Shown here in pieces: positions 48,105 to 60,964 of a stretch of 64,000 nt of DNA (position 1 is the stretch's first letter; each line of letters begins with the position of its first letter). This DNA comes from Zychaea mexicana (taxonomy: Eukaryota > Mucoromycota > Mucoromycetes > Mucorales > Lichtheimiaceae). A model generated the notes under the pieces. The model had not been told where the DNA came from and ran no database searches. It saw nothing but the letters and a program-made list of their open reading frames with translations. Made by a program: the position numbers and the translations under genes. The DNA is taken from assembly GCF_025766255.1 (NCBI RefSeq), contig NW_026516752.1, positions 62,001 through 126,000 of the forward strand. The letters are read 5' to 3'.

Positions 48105-48775
48105 TCCTTTTCTTCCGCACTGAAAGAAAGCTTGAATTGCTGGAAGTATATACAATAGTACTAAATGCATCTTTACAAAAGCCTGAGATTCTAATTAAGC
48201 CAGTACGAAGAGAAAACAACGAAAATCTGGAAAAAAACCGAAAAATCACAAAAAAAATCCACAAAAACAAGCGTCGCCCAAATATGCACTTGTCAGTGGT
48301 GATGTACGGTTGATACTCTTTATCAGTTCCATTACAGTATTACAAGCAATCATTGGAGTATACAAGGTATATATTACCTGTTAAATATAACCCAGACATA
48401 TAAAATTTGAGTGAATCGGTACGTCTTTCGAACCACCATAGTAATGGGCTACATATTATCGATTTATCAACATCGACATACTGAATAACCACGTTTAACT
48501 AGGGCCTGCCTACAAAAGTCATTGACAGCATCTTATTTTTGCAAATGCATTCCTCAACAAGTGGTAATAAATAGTAAGTATAAATACCTCTTCTTGCTTA
48601 TAAAGTTACTAAAATTCTTAATAGGAACATCCGCATTCGTCCATTGTCACTCAAGTTTTTGTTCCTCCCATCAAATTGCGACGCGACTTGTTCTACTCCG
48701 AAAAAATTCAATCCATTCAGTTGTTCGCGTCGCGCGTCAGCTCCATACTGCTGCTTCTCTTCTTTTCCTGCTTCG
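48105..48775. other. Region between the 15-residue-repeat gene and CAF-1
   Basis: The part up to 48313 may be a second coding exon of the upstream gene (lysine-rich, ending HLSVVMYG). The rest should contain the CAF-1 promoter. No other gene is seen. Confidence 0.4.
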
Positions 48776-51700
48776 ATGAACATGTCAGCGCCTGAAACAC
48801 CAGAGCATCAACAACTCCAAATGGCAGCACAGCAGTTCCAAGCCAGTAAGAAACTCCACATACACCGCAGCAAAGAGTAACTGAAGATAAGCAAAAGCCC
48901 TCGCTAATCATTGTCGTTTAATAATAAAAGTGCGTGTGGACGATGCACCCTCAAGCTCTGTAAGTGTGTAATGCTTCTTTCGAGAACAGAAAAGAATCAA
49001 CTTCTAACAATAACTTGGAAATTACTTTTATAAAGATTCCTGAACTACTTAAGGACGGTAAACTAACATTTGGAGAACCAAAATTACGAGCTGAGAATCA
49101 CGAAGCTATTGCAGAACGTACGTTTTACCCTCTCCTCACTGCCTTAGAAAAGAAAGCGATCAAAAGGTCCATAATGCTTTTGATTTCTACTAAACTAAGT
49201 CAAATTCTTGTAGGAATCAAGGTGTTCCGCCTGCACCGTGCCCGACTAGAACAGCAACAACAATCTATATCTCAATTCCCAAGTCAATATCTCGACGTAT
49301 TGAGCGCTCTATGTCAAGATAGGTTGGTATCAGAAAAGGGCTTCACGTTTTGCACAATTGAAGAAAACATATTATTTACGACAACGACCAAACAGTGACG
49401 AATCAAGCGGACAGCTTTCCAATCGTATCAATGAAGTATTATCACCGTTTTTAAGAAATGAAGATTGTATGTATTTATTGCCGTAGAAAAGAGAGCTACA
49501 AGACTCGTCAGATCTACTAACTCATAAATAATAGACAGCGACCACTTTACAGAGATAATTGAAACTGCAGTGAAGTCCATTGCGACGCGTACAAAATATG
49601 GTGTATCACCCGATGTTTTGAGTCATCTTGAATGTGCCATCACAAATATACCTCATGTATGTGTTTTATTTTTTTAATCACTCTTTTTACTTGGTTTTTT
49701 TGTGAGAATTGAGCTAAAGGTTCGCATACAGCATCTTTACTTTTGGCGGTGGGAAGTAAAAGATATTACTTGTCTTCCACATCAAATCCAAGCAATTATT
49801 CATCAGCGAAGGACCATACGCGCACAGGTAATAGTTCAGTACGAGGAAAACGGGAAGGAAACCTATTTTTATTGTAATATGCTTATATTGCAGCTACTTT
49901 AAATTGTTGCTATCGGTCTAAACGGTTATAATTCAATTTTTTTTAACTAGGTTTCAACTTATGTCACTAGTTGTTTCGAAGCGCTTCCCAAGGAACAACA
50001 AATTGCAATTTTGCTAGCGAAACATAACCGCAAAGCACATGACGAAAGCAAGACCGCCACTGCTGAAAGCAATTTGGAAAAGGAGGAGAAACGCCGGAAA
50101 AAGGTATACACAAAGGATATCAGAACATGCGTTTAGAAGCTGCCCCGTTGCATTAACAGTTTGATTATGTCTTAGGAAGAAGAGCGGCGGTTACGTGAGG
50201 AGGAAAAACGCAAACGCGAGGAAGAAAAGAAGGAGGAAAAACGCAAACGTGAAGAAGAAAAGGAGGAAAAACGTAAACGCGAAGAAGAAAAGAAAGAAGA
50301 ACGACGGAAGCGGGAAGAAGAAAAACGGAAAAAAGAACAGGTAATATAGAGAATAGGAACAGGAAAATAATCGCTATGGCAGTGACAGAATAAGTGTCAC
50401 TAAACGTTGATCTTTCTTCATGTAGTCCCAACTGCGCCTTACATCTCTATTTACAAAAGCTCCAGAGGAGAAGCTTACTTGTGCTGGGCAAAGTGGTAAG
50501 CGGTCTGATCATGAATTCAAGATGAATACGAAGAAAGGATGAGATACTCATGAAATCTAATTGTGTTGGGCAGACTCGAGCCAAATCACAGAAACTCGAA
50601 ACATATTCCCACCCTTCTATGTCAAGGATAATGTGGTTATGCATCAATGGACGACTACCAATAAGGATCGTAATATGGAGTTGGACCACCACCTCAAGAC
50701 ACTCACAACTGACAAATATCGATTCTGTGAAGGTAAAGTTTCCAAGGTTCTACTATTATAGTGAGAGGAAAAAAAATAACCAGGGATGTGTTGTGTTTGT
50801 GTGCTGACATCTTCCTGGGACTGTTAGTATCGAATGATTTGCGATCGCAATACCTACAAGCATTAAAGCAGTCCAAGCCTGAACTCACTCAACGACGAGG
50901 TCGCCGTCAAAGCACTGATCTTCGCACGATTCTGCTTGGTCCGGATATGGAGAACTTTAATCAATTGCAAGTTTCTATGAAGTTCTTACAATTCACCGAA
51001 GATGTTCGGCCAGCGTATTATGGTAAGCGGTCGTGTACTAAAACGAGAAGAGTTTAGTTGAATTGATGGATATTAATGAACTCCATCTTTCTTTTGTCCG
51101 TTCGTTCTTGCGTTTTATTTTCAAGGCACATGGACCAAATCGAGTAAGAAAATCAACGGTCGAGCACCACTTGCCCAAGACGATCAGTTTGTCGATTATG
51201 ACCATGATAGTGAAGGAGAGTGGGAACCAGAAGGCGAAGGAGAAGAAATCCAAAGCGGTGACGAAGAGGATGACGACCCTTCTTCAGATGTTGCCGACCC
51301 CGAGGATGTGAGTTATCTATCTAAATATAAATATAAGGCAATGAAAGATCTAATGATGGATTTTTGTTTAGGCTGGCTGGCTAGTCCCTGAAGGGTACTT
51401 ATCAGAAGGTGAAGGTGTTGAAAGTGATGATGAACGTACGAGTCAAGTCAGACCGGCCATGCGACCTACTAGAAAAGTGAGTGTAACCTTGAAATAACCT
51501 ATATGTTCGTGTTGACGTTGCAATTGAATCAGTGTATGCTTATCATAAATCAAAATATATGTAGCACACTGCTATCCGTCCCGTTGTTGTGGGACCCGTT
51601 TTCGATGATGGCGATCTAGGAGAAGATGATCCACTAAATCGTTATGCGACGCGAATGCTGTTTGGTAAGTGGATATAACCACCACGATGGCAATTATTCC

Positions 51701-52305
51701 GCTGGCAACTAGCTTTCTCTTCTTACCGTCAACGTCCTCTTTTTGCTCAATGTGGTAGATTTCCCGAAAGATAAACCGTACGACCCTTTCTATGTGGAAG
51801 CCGACGATGCTGCAAATACCAAATCCACATCTAGCACAGCCGACGACTCTTCCAAGAAATCCATTGCTTTTACAGCACAACACGAGAATGAATTAATCAG
51901 CGTAAGCAGCCTACCATTTACCATCTTTTCTCTTTTGCCGTAAGTTTTTGGCTAACGTTGTTTAATATTTGTATGCAGATCATTGAAGGAAAGGCAGACG
52001 CAATGCCAAAACTAATTTCAGAGGCCAAGTCAAACTGGTATGTGGGATTGAAAGTCAGTAGTAAGATAACATACAAAGTGGCTAATAATAAATTGTTGAA
52101 AAAACAGGCTATTACATGACATGTCTAAGCGACAGATTGAGATGCAAATTAAAAATCTAGCTGTCAAGGAAAAACGGGGAACTGAGACGGTAAGCAATAT
52201 CGCACGTAACGGCCTTTTACGTTTAACATGGAATACCAATACTGATGGTTCTCAAACATCTCATAGAAACCTGCCTGGCACGTCAAAGATTCTCTCAGTA
52301 ACTAA
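48776..52305 (+). CDS. CHAF1A: Chromatin assembly factor 1 large subunit (CAF-1 p150/Cac1/Rlf2), 19 exons
   Basis: CAF-1 deposits H3-H4 behind replication forks with PCNA. Exons: 48776-48845, 48931-48959, 48985-49117, 49214-49326, 49364-49466, 49535-49656, 49720-49827, 49951-50103, 50176-50340, 50426-50495, 50574-50732, 50828-51022, 51126-51307, 51372-51476, 51565-51664, 51759-51901, 51979-52037, 52108-52189 and 52267-52305, about 709 residues. Exon 9 is the K/E/R-rich (KER) helix. Exon 10 has SQLRLTSLFTKAP, a PIP-box-like segment. Exon 12 gives MKFLQFTEDVRPAYYGTWTK across the junction, the family signature, followed by the acidic ED region (YDHDSEGEWEPEGEGEEI). The C-terminus is a short winged-helix-like part. 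The intron between exons 4 and 5 would be only 37 bases; a one-base frameshift near 49337-49340 is the alternative. Confidence 0.9.
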
Positions 52306-52647
52306 CTTAGTATATCTCTTCTAATACAAACACACACATACACCCATCTAATTCCATCAAACATCTGCCCCTATTGTAAATCTTGAGACCTCATTAAACA
52401 ACGACTACTAAAAAACATACACACACAATTCAACTACAAATACATATCTCACATTAATCGCAATAGAAGAGTATTTGTCTGTTATTCAATGAAAGAATTC
52501 ATATTCACAGAAAGAAAGATAAGAGGAAACGGCAGGTTGAGGAGGACGCTATGTGAGCTACTTGGAATGATGTGAGGGGCGATTGAGTGGAGTAGGAAAA
52601 TCAGATAAAAAGGGGCTGTTGGAGGGGTTCCGGCGGGAAAAAGGTAA
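52306..52647. other. Intergenic between convergent genes
   Basis: AC-rich sequence at 52325-52440 and a purine-rich right half. Nothing coding is seen. Confidence 0.35.
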
Positions 52648-52675
52648 TCAGTGAGTCGTAGAAGAAGTACTGTTT

Positions 52676-52707
<32 letters not shown>

Positions 52708-53926
52708 AGGAGTGGTACCCTCCAACGCCTTCAGAAAATAGGTCTGTAAGTACTCCCATCGATGGCTACAAAGCTTGGCAGTGTGTCTGCCTTTCAGCTT
52801 GGCTTCCAATTCACGCCAACGTTCTCCGTGAGCAGGGTCCAGCATATGCTCGATCAATATGCGATCATCATCACGGGTCCATATTTCGCAGCCTCGGATG
52901 GTCTGATCGAACTTGCCGACCGGCGGTAAATGGGGCGTATGTTGATGATGATGACGATGGTGGTGAAGATGGTGGTTGCTATGCTGCTGTTGCGGGGTAT
53001 CATTACTCTGGTTCTGCTGTTGCCGTTGCTGATGCTGATGCGGAGGTGACGGAGGGAATTGCAGAGGGGGACTTAAGGACGATTTCTTGGTGCTGTGATG
53101 TGGTCCTTCTCGTGGAGGCGTAAGTGGACGCCAATATGCTGCTGCTGTTGATGATGATGACGAGGCGGGAGAGGACGCCAGCGAAGGAGGTGACTCGAAT
53201 GAAGGTGACGCCGTCGACGAGCTCTTTGTTTCCTTTGATAAGTAAGCAATTGTTAGCATATTTGTACATACTCTTTTTCAAAGCTTTCTTTGTATCGTCT
53301 TACCCACTGGTCTGCAATGGTCGTCTGATGAACTTGTTGAACGACATAGGCAATCACGTCCTTTGTCGTGGGTTGCCGAGTTATTTTGATACTTTGCTTG
53401 GGCGTAACCCGTCTCCGTTTCGTCGCCTTTCGATACACGATAAAGTGGTAATAGTATTTGTTAATTGCACCATTTCAATTCTTCTTTTAGAGTTGAAATG
53501 GGAAAGGTTTATGCATACCTCTTCTTCTTGGTCTTCAGGAGCACTGTCTTCGTTGTCATCAATTAAATTGCCATCTTCATCGTACTCCACAATGGGTCTC
53601 TCCCTAACTAAATGGAGCTCATTTGCATTAATGACCAAATGTCAAGAAACAACCATTTTTTCTCTTCTCTCTCTCTCTCTCTCACACAAACTCGCACTTT
53701 ATGCTTTATCGACTCATATTCTGATATATATATATATACCTTTTCGTGATAGTTGCTTGGGTAAAGAAGGTGAACCGGTCTGCTGGTGGTTCAAATATAT
53801 CTGTCGTACAGCTGTTGTGGAAAGGCCTGATATGCGTGCGACAGTTTTTTCAGGTACGCCAGTATGGTAAGCTCCCACAATGAGCCATCGTTTGTCTTCG
53901 TTAGAGGATGTGTGTCCAGGTGCCAT
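52648..53926 (-). CDS. Putative DNA-binding protein: N-terminal helix-turn-helix plus Myb/SANT-like domain, 4 exons
   Basis: Minus-strand exons are 53740-53926, 53519-53607, 53304-53426 and 52648-53232, giving 327 residues. The N-terminus (KRWLIVGAYHTGVPEKTVAR then ISGLSTTAVRQIYLNHQ) looks like a homeodomain-like/transposase-type HTH. An acidic linker follows (EYDEDGNLIDDNEDSAPE), then a basic stretch ATKRRRVTPKQ that may be a nuclear signal. A proline/glutamine/histidine-rich region leads to a Myb-like repeat at about 248-300 (IWTRDDDRILIEHML, RWRELEAKLKGRHTAKL, HRWEYLQTYF) with the spaced tryptophans expected. The end is poly-Ser. Target genes are unknown. The similar HTH in transposases leaves open a domesticated origin. 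Confidence 0.78.
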
Positions 53927-56112
53927 GGTATTTGTTAAAAGGTCAAAGCTGCAGGAAAAATGGTAAAGACCGCTTCTGTTGCCGACCTTGGGTCGTGCGA
54001 CGGAGAGATATTTGGTGTGGGTGTGGGAAAGTGGTTACACAAGGTCAACTGCACTTCCTTTTTTGTGTTGGGGCCGCCCCCGTGCTTTTTCTTACGCAGT
54101 GATTGGCAGAGATGAGATAGTCCTTATGAACAAAGAGATGATGACGATGTCAAGGAGAGATAGTATAATGAAACACGAGATATGCTGAGCAACCCTCTGT
54201 TGTTGGTTGTCTTTTGGTCCAGATTCATCGTCAATGGAACCACCTGCCGTCGCTCACTTTTTTCTATTTCTAATGAAATTCAACATTAGATATACGGTTC
54301 ATCCTGATTGACGCCGCACGGCAACCGCGTGATCTCTCTATTTACTTGGTAATATCGAAAGAGCATTAAATCAGCACAAAGGATGCTATTTGTCGTACCG
54401 GATAAGTTGTATTATTCATGCAAATATGGGCGCTCTTGCTTTTGAATTAGCATAGCGCAGGCTTTTTATTAACATATAGTAAGTCAAATGCTGTCCCAAA
54501 CATCCATATGCTATCCTATTGCAAGCTATGTATTTACAATATTCTTTATTAAACTATGGCCTTATTTATAATCCCATTTATTGACATCTTGATGTTATCT
54601 TGTCTCATACTCTCCTTGAGTTCTCCGGACATGCCGCAAGAGGTTGTAGTACACTTTAACATGATCCGTCGCTGCCAATATAACGACTAACGTTCGTATG
54701 TAGAATGCTCTTGTAGTGCTACTACAATTTCCGTCATCCAACAACATTTAAAAAAGTATTTGATATCTTTGTAGAAACACCCAGTCTGTTGTATACGTAA
54801 TCGTTTGATTGTTCTTCGATTGTAGTAGTGAATCGATCTTCGCCCAACTTGACCATGTTAGACATGAAATGGGTGATCCACAAGCAGTGTTAGTCTGAAG
54901 ACAACTGAGGAAGATACCTAGAAAATGATATGATGATATTAACGATAGTTGCTCAATCGCCGCTGCACATCTGTCGCAGAAAAGGTACGACTCGGAACTT
55001 TTGCAGTGGTTGATAGGACGGGCATGTTTCCGGTGTTGTCCGATATATTTTTCCAAATAAGAGGCACTTGTATTTCTGGGTGGTTGCATTCAATTTACTG
55101 TTGAATGATAGCGAAAGAAAACAAAGAAGATAGTCTTGTTCTTAGAGTTTGGTTTTTCCTTCCCTCCCTCAAGCCGTTTCTCAGTATCCATGCATGTGCA
55201 TGTCTTAAAGAAGAATTTTACAAGGATGATACATGTAATGATTGTTAGTGAGATCCTTCCCAGTCGGAAGGTCATGAAGATATACAAGTGTTATAGATAA
55301 TGATACTCACCTTCTGTACCCAGCACTACTAATGATTACAATATGACATGTCGTTGTCTGTGACATATAGCAGTAGCATGGATCAGAAGCAGATGTAACT
55401 TATCAAATTTAGAATGCGTGAGCCCTTAAAATTGACAGATTCAAGCTAAAATAGTACCATGAGAATGGCCGAGTACAATATATGTACGAAATACAGCTTC
55501 TGAATGACGAGCGAAGAAGCAAGAATGATATACAGCCATGACTGTATTTTGTTAGGAGCACCATACCATTTATATATGTGTTATACCATCAAGTGCACTG
55601 TCAAAGCCTTTTGATCTGGCCGAACAAGCTATTGCTTTTTAGCATCGTGACAGTGCAGCTCGTATTTCTCAGGTGCATCGAGTTGGATTCTCTTTTTTTT
55701 ATACAAAGTTGAAAATGGCTGATAGCGCTACGCTCTACTAGCAAAGAAACTATGCCCATAGGTTAGCAGCTACGACAGTTACTCTGAGTTTCCCAGTGTT
55801 TGTACTGTGGTGGAAACGTCTAGCTTTTCAAAGTGACAATATTATACATGCCTCTGCCCTGTGACAAAGAGCGGTGTTGTAGAAGAAAAGACTGAGCCCG
55901 CTACTCAGGAACAATAGAAGGGTTATTAGGATCCAAAAAACTAGCCACGTCGTACAAGAAGCCGCAGATCCATTCAGCCGTGGAAGGCTAATTATAACTT
56001 CCAAATTAGAGCCAAGAGTTTTATCGTTTGTTCTCCTATTTTTACTTTTACTTTTTTTTGTGGATTTTTTTCTACTTTCTTTCTTTGATAAAAATTAAAG
56101 TACAAAAGAACG
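53927..56112. other. Divergent gene-poor region of about 2.2 kb
   Basis: Promoters of the HTH/Myb gene and the rhomboid gene should lie at the two ends. A minus-strand open frame at 54748-55089 has scattered Cys residues but no recognised domain. The rest is AT-rich. Confidence 0.35.
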
Positions 56113-58000
56113 ATGGACCGCGAGCAAAACGTAAATCCGGGATTTGCAGCACAATACCTTCATTCGCCACCACCAACGTCACGAAGAAACTGGGATGATC
56201 CAGGCCCAGCAACAGACATTCCGTTGCACGAAACGGGTTCACCTCATGTGCAGTTTGCTGCTAAATCGCCATCCATTATTCCATCGCCCGTCTATGCAGG
56301 ATCGTCCACCGGCTTTCCGTCGCCTGCACCTGTGCCACCACCCATGCCGATGCACGTATCAACGACGACAAGCGAATATATGTCAAACAGCCCTCGCAAC
56401 TTTGGAGCGGACACGTTCCGCAACGATTTCGGCGGCGGCAACGGCGGCAGTAGTAGCAATAATAGCGGCATGGGCGGAGAGAAGACAGCGGTCGAGGACA
56501 TGAGCCATGATCTGTATAGTCGATCTACTCCTCAAGGAACGAACGAGCCTGCATATTATGGTAATGCTGCTAAATCATCATTGCGTTCTGACGGATTCAT
56601 GCGACTAGAAACTGCAGAAGACGATCCATATCAAAACAAGGCATTGCCTCCTCCACAGCAACACCAGGCCCAGTTGGGCGGCACATCCTATCCTCCATAT
56701 TTGCAACAGCCCATGATGGATTCTGCTGCAAAAAGGAATCTGGGAATGCGGCTCTTGCTGGGTCCGGTACGACGACCGTGGTTCAGCTGGTTATCGGGTC
56801 TGGCCATGTTGATTGTCTTGATCGTCGAGCTTATCAAGAACCAACAAATGACTGGAAGCGTCATTTCAACAAGTCCAACGTTCAATCCAATGATCGGTCC
56901 AAGTTTTCCAGTAAGGTTTTTTTCCTCTTTATACATGAAACGGAGAAGAAGAGGAGGGAAAATCAATTTTAATTATCTCTCTCTCTCTCTTTTGGTTATC
57001 AGGTATTGATCAACATGGGCGCGCGATTTACACCTTGCATGCGAACGGTGCCCGATTATACACCTTCGACGCCTATTCAAGACTGTTTCCAAGAATCAGA
57101 AACGTGTACGATTGAAGAAGCATGTGGATTCGGTGGATTTGGAGGGGCCGATCCTGACCAGTCCTTCCGATTCATTGCACCTATCTTTCTCCATGCTGGT
57201 ATAGTGCATTATATCATGAACATGCTGTGTCACTTGCGACTGGGTGCAGATCTGGAATGTGTGCTCGGTGCTCCTCGATATATCCTTCTTTACATGGCTT
57301 CCGGTATCTGGGGCTTTGTGCTGAGTGCCATGTTGTCACAAACAACCACAGGTACTTTTCCCGCCTAGTGACATGTATTAGTGGATAGCAGTAGTAGTAA
57401 ATCGACTTGTCTAACATTCATATTTAGCAAGCATGGGCTGTTCCGGTGCACTCTTTGGCCTGATCGGATACATGTTCATTGACGTGGTGGTCAACTGGAA
57501 AACCATTGCTCATCCCGTTCGAGAGCTGATGAAACTGTTGATTGTTACCATCATTTCTCTAGTCTTGGGCCTACTACCTGGATTGGACAATTTTTGTCAT
57601 TTAGGTTAGTCCTCTCAAGTGTACAGCGTAAAAAAAGGGGGTGTGGGGTGGGGTAGATGGGATCTAACTTTAATATATTTTTCTGCAAATCACAGGTGGA
57701 TTCGTTGTTGGCATTGTGATGGGCGCATTAATAGCTCCTATGCGACCTAATATGGAAAAGAAAGGGAAGCTAATCACATGGGGTGTTCGACTTGTCGCCT
57801 TTGTTATCCTGATCATTCTTTTTGCCGTCACCATAAACTCGTTCTACTCTGCAAGCGATCCATCTCAGGTATGTTCATTAGAACAACCGTCCCCCATGTT
57901 CTTTTTTCCTGGTAGAAAACACTAAATTTGCGCTATCTAGATTTGTCCTGGATGCAAATACCTCTCGTGTCTTCCTGTTAACAACTGGTGCGATATGTAA
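56113..58000 (+). CDS. Rhomboid-family intramembrane serine protease, 5 exons
   Basis: Exons are 56113-56910, 57003-57351, 57428-57604, 57696-57868 and 57941-58000, giving 518 residues. A 215-residue Pro/Ser/Gly-rich cytosolic N-terminus precedes the first membrane helix (WLSGLAMLIVLIVELI). The luminal loop is Cys-containing. FLHAGIVHYIMNMLCHLRLG carries the conserved HxxxN of rhomboids, MGCSGALFGLIGY the catalytic GxSG serine (about residue 388) and NFCHLGGFVVGIVMG the catalytic His (about 440). The catalytic dyad is therefore intact, unlike in iRhoms. The last exon adds CPGCKYLSCLPVNNWC, a small Cys-rich tail. Secretory-pathway location is likely since no mitochondrial presequence is seen. 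Substrates are unknown. Confidence 0.93.
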
Positions 58001-58082
58001 AACTGATGTCAAGTACTTAATGTGTATAAACCCAAAAGATATAACCAGCCTGTTATGAATATATGAGCACATTCAAAAATGG

Positions 58083-58101
58083 TATATATATATATATATA
58101 T
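58083..58101. repeat. TA dinucleotide microsatellite
   Basis: About nine TA units between the convergent rhomboid and PX genes. Confidence 0.85.
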
Positions 58102-58255
58102 TTATAATATTATATGAGGAGTATATGTGTGTTTTGTGTGCGTGTGTCTTGATGGAGACGAGGAGACCCCATCATTAGAAATGGTTCGAATATAATAAGG
58201 GAAATATGCAAGATACAAAATAACGAATAAAAAAGATGCAGGTAGAAAAGAAATA

Positions 58256-59700
58256 TTAAGGCGCTATCCAGTGAGTGACAGTGGCACTGGAGCCCAAGGT
58301 TGGGTGCAAAACTACATATTTAAAGAAATATTCCAGGTCACGGCGTCGTTGTTCAACGAATGCCGGTGTGAACTTGCCTATAAGGTCATCATCATCGCCA
58401 TCATCCAATTGTATAAGTTATTACGCTAACTGCCAATCACACACACACACACACACACAACACACAGAGCAAGTGCAGCAGACGATACATTACCTACGAC
58501 CTTTTTAGGAGGTAGCTTGGGTATACTTGTCTTGAGTCGTGGGTATCGTTTTACAAGTTCTTCGCGAAGATCACAAAAGTCAGAGTATCGCTTGCGAACA
58601 GAAATAGAGGGTCCCTATTGTCGCAAGAACAAGTTGTCAATACACATCATACCATCATCGCACTCCGGGTAACATGGCAGATTAACTTTTTGTTTTTCTT
58701 TTACCTTGTCGCTTAGTACTGTACAATTATAGCAGATGTAGCTTCCATAGCTTCCAAAGAAGAAGAAGAATGTAGCGTTAAATGACACGGAACGGAAGGA
58801 GACAATAAAAGAGAAATAGCAATTTACCCTACACCTATTCGCAACGGATGGTTCACAATGGCATCAGAAGCAAATATCTCACGACGCTCGTTATTATCGT
58901 CACAGTTGTACAAGCTAATCTGCGATGCTCCAGGCAGCGGGGTCGACCGAGTCGATTTCAGGCCTTTAAATAGCTTTGGAAGACGACGATTTGTTGACGA
59001 AGACGACGGCGGTGGAGAAGGTGGAGCCTCCCAGTCTTGTACAGTAATCGATCGTCTGCCAAAGGTGCGCTGTAATTTACTGTTACTGTCGTCGCTTTCG
59101 TTGTTGTAGCAATCCACTTCCTGTTCTTCGGGTATACTCGTGTTGATGATAGATGAAGCCGATGAAGCGCTGCTACTGTGTCGCTCGGCTGATGATAAAA
59201 GCGAAGTCGTAGTTGAAAACGTGGACGTCGATGAGCTGGTTGCCATAATTGGGGTCGATGCAGATGATTTTACGCTTGTCGGTGCTGGTTCACCATAATT
59301 ACTACTCGCACGATCTTTATTGTTATTGTTGTTGTTGTATCAGTGATAAGCGGTTGAAGGTAACAAACTTGTTAGCTTATTTTTTTGTCTATTTCCCTCC
59401 TATGGTGATCCTATACGATTCAGTTTCGTTTTTGATTTTACCACTCATTGCATATTGAAGACGTTCTCGAACACTGTCGATAATGGCATCGGCTTGTGTC
59501 CGCCATTCTAAATCGTCGCTAATAGAATCATTCTCGTCGAGTGCATCTTGAATCTGGACAAGTTGTTTGATGCCGAGATGCAGATCTTGCGTGGCTTGCT
59601 GTAGTGTTGAATTGGAGAGTTGTTGTTGTTGTTCACGCAAATTGACCCAAGCGTCTTGGCATAATTCCAGTAATTCAGTCAGGCGTTTTTGATAATCCAT
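58256..59700 (-). CDS. PX-domain protein (Ypt35-like) with N-terminal helical region, 5 exons
   Basis: Minus-strand exons are 59442-59700, 58828-59314, 58705-58750, 58494-58614 and 58256-58377, giving 344 residues. The C-terminal PX domain (about 240-344) shows YGSYICYNCTVLSDK, VRKRYSDFCDLREELVKRYP, then the PPKKVVGKFTPAFVEQRRRD loop and YFFKYVVLHPTLG. The RY pair and the basic residue after the Pro-rich loop are those used to bind phosphatidylinositol 3-phosphate, so endosomal targeting is likely, as for yeast Ypt35. The first 85 residues are a helical Q/L-rich segment (MDYQKRLTELLELCQDAW). A long Ser/Thr-rich linker separates the two. The exon 2 acceptor (ends AATAAAG) is inferred from phase and an upstream stop codon. 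An AC microsatellite (58440-58460) lies in intron 4. Confidence 0.83.
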
Positions 59701-60964
59701 AAAGAGAGAAAGAGAGAGAGGAAAAGAGAATTGGAAAAAAAGGAAAAGGAAGGAAAGAAAGGACGGGTGAAACCCAGCTTTGTGTAAATAAGAGAAAGCG
59801 CGTTTATCCTTCTTTATTTTTCATGGAGCCCCGGCTGATGCTTTCCGGTTGAGTGTGCAAGCCAATGCTGCTGCAGTTGTTATCGAGCAGCTTGGACGCA
59901 CTATAAATAAATAACCCGATTAGTCCCTTTGAAAAAACAAACATCGTGCTTGTCGTCGTAGTGGGGTTGTTGCTTATTACTGCCAGCGTAGATATTGAAC
60001 TCAAATTGGACAATTATTGCTACAACATTTTGTGAAACTCAAGCTGCATAAACCGACCTACCTCATTTGAAATTTAATCACTATAACACCCCGGGAAAGA
60101 GTAAGCAAAAAGACAGAAGAAAGGAGAGGGCGTCAAGTCCAAGTATGCATGCCAAACATGGCAACGGCCGTAGAGCAAGCCAAAAAAGAAAGTGCTTCTA
60201 GAGAGAACAAGACAAGTGGGAGAAGACTTCGAACGACACTATTTACCTAAACATGCTGTAAGGCCGACGGATAAGGAAAACCGATTTTCTCCTCAGAAAT
60301 AGCACCATAATTACGCCAGTTTGTGGTTTGTATCCAGCCAGACTCCCCCTACCCACACCTCCCAACACCCGATAACCTGGTAAAGCAATAAGTGTGTCTA
60401 CTACTGAAGCAACAGATTGTTGGCTGTTGACTGACGGATATGCTACCCGATGCTTCTGGGGGCAGCAAAACAACACAGCCATCTCCTTGTCCAGCTGACC
60501 ATCATCATGTGTAATGACGTGCTATCAGCTGATTCTGAGGTCCACACCATCCATGACCTTTCATTGATTGCTCAAGATATGAATGCTCATCCACCAAGCA
60601 GTCCTTCAAAGCGACAATTCTTTGAACATGCAAGAAACCACGTTGATTGTCAGGATAAATTAGCTAATGGACTTGAATACTTATCAGCCAACATTCAATA
60701 ATTCGTATCTACACTGCAAAGCGTCGATCTACAATGACCGTACCAGCAGTCAACAAACAAAACAACAAGAACACAGGAATAGCCACAGGACGACGGGTTT
60801 TCCGACTTTCAATGTGTACTGTCTCGATCGTACTCTTATAGTCTACAAAGCAGTAATTGTCCTTGGTTTCACTACCGCTGGCACTTTTTGTCTGTCTTTG
60901 CACAGTGTAATTCAACTCCATCTATTTGTACTGCTAGGAAATTGTCCGGGGTGTCATTCAGTAT
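59701..60964. other. Gene-poor region right of the PX gene
   Basis: The first 60 bases are a purine-rich leader of the PX gene. Short open frames on both strands (60243-60482 minus, 60450-60701 plus) have no recognisable domains. I do not call genes here. Confidence 0.35.

Noticed and set aside
54748..55089. A 113-codon minus-strand frame with scattered Cys residues
   Set aside because: No known Cys spacing or domain, and no supporting exons. It may be an old relic but cannot be supported.
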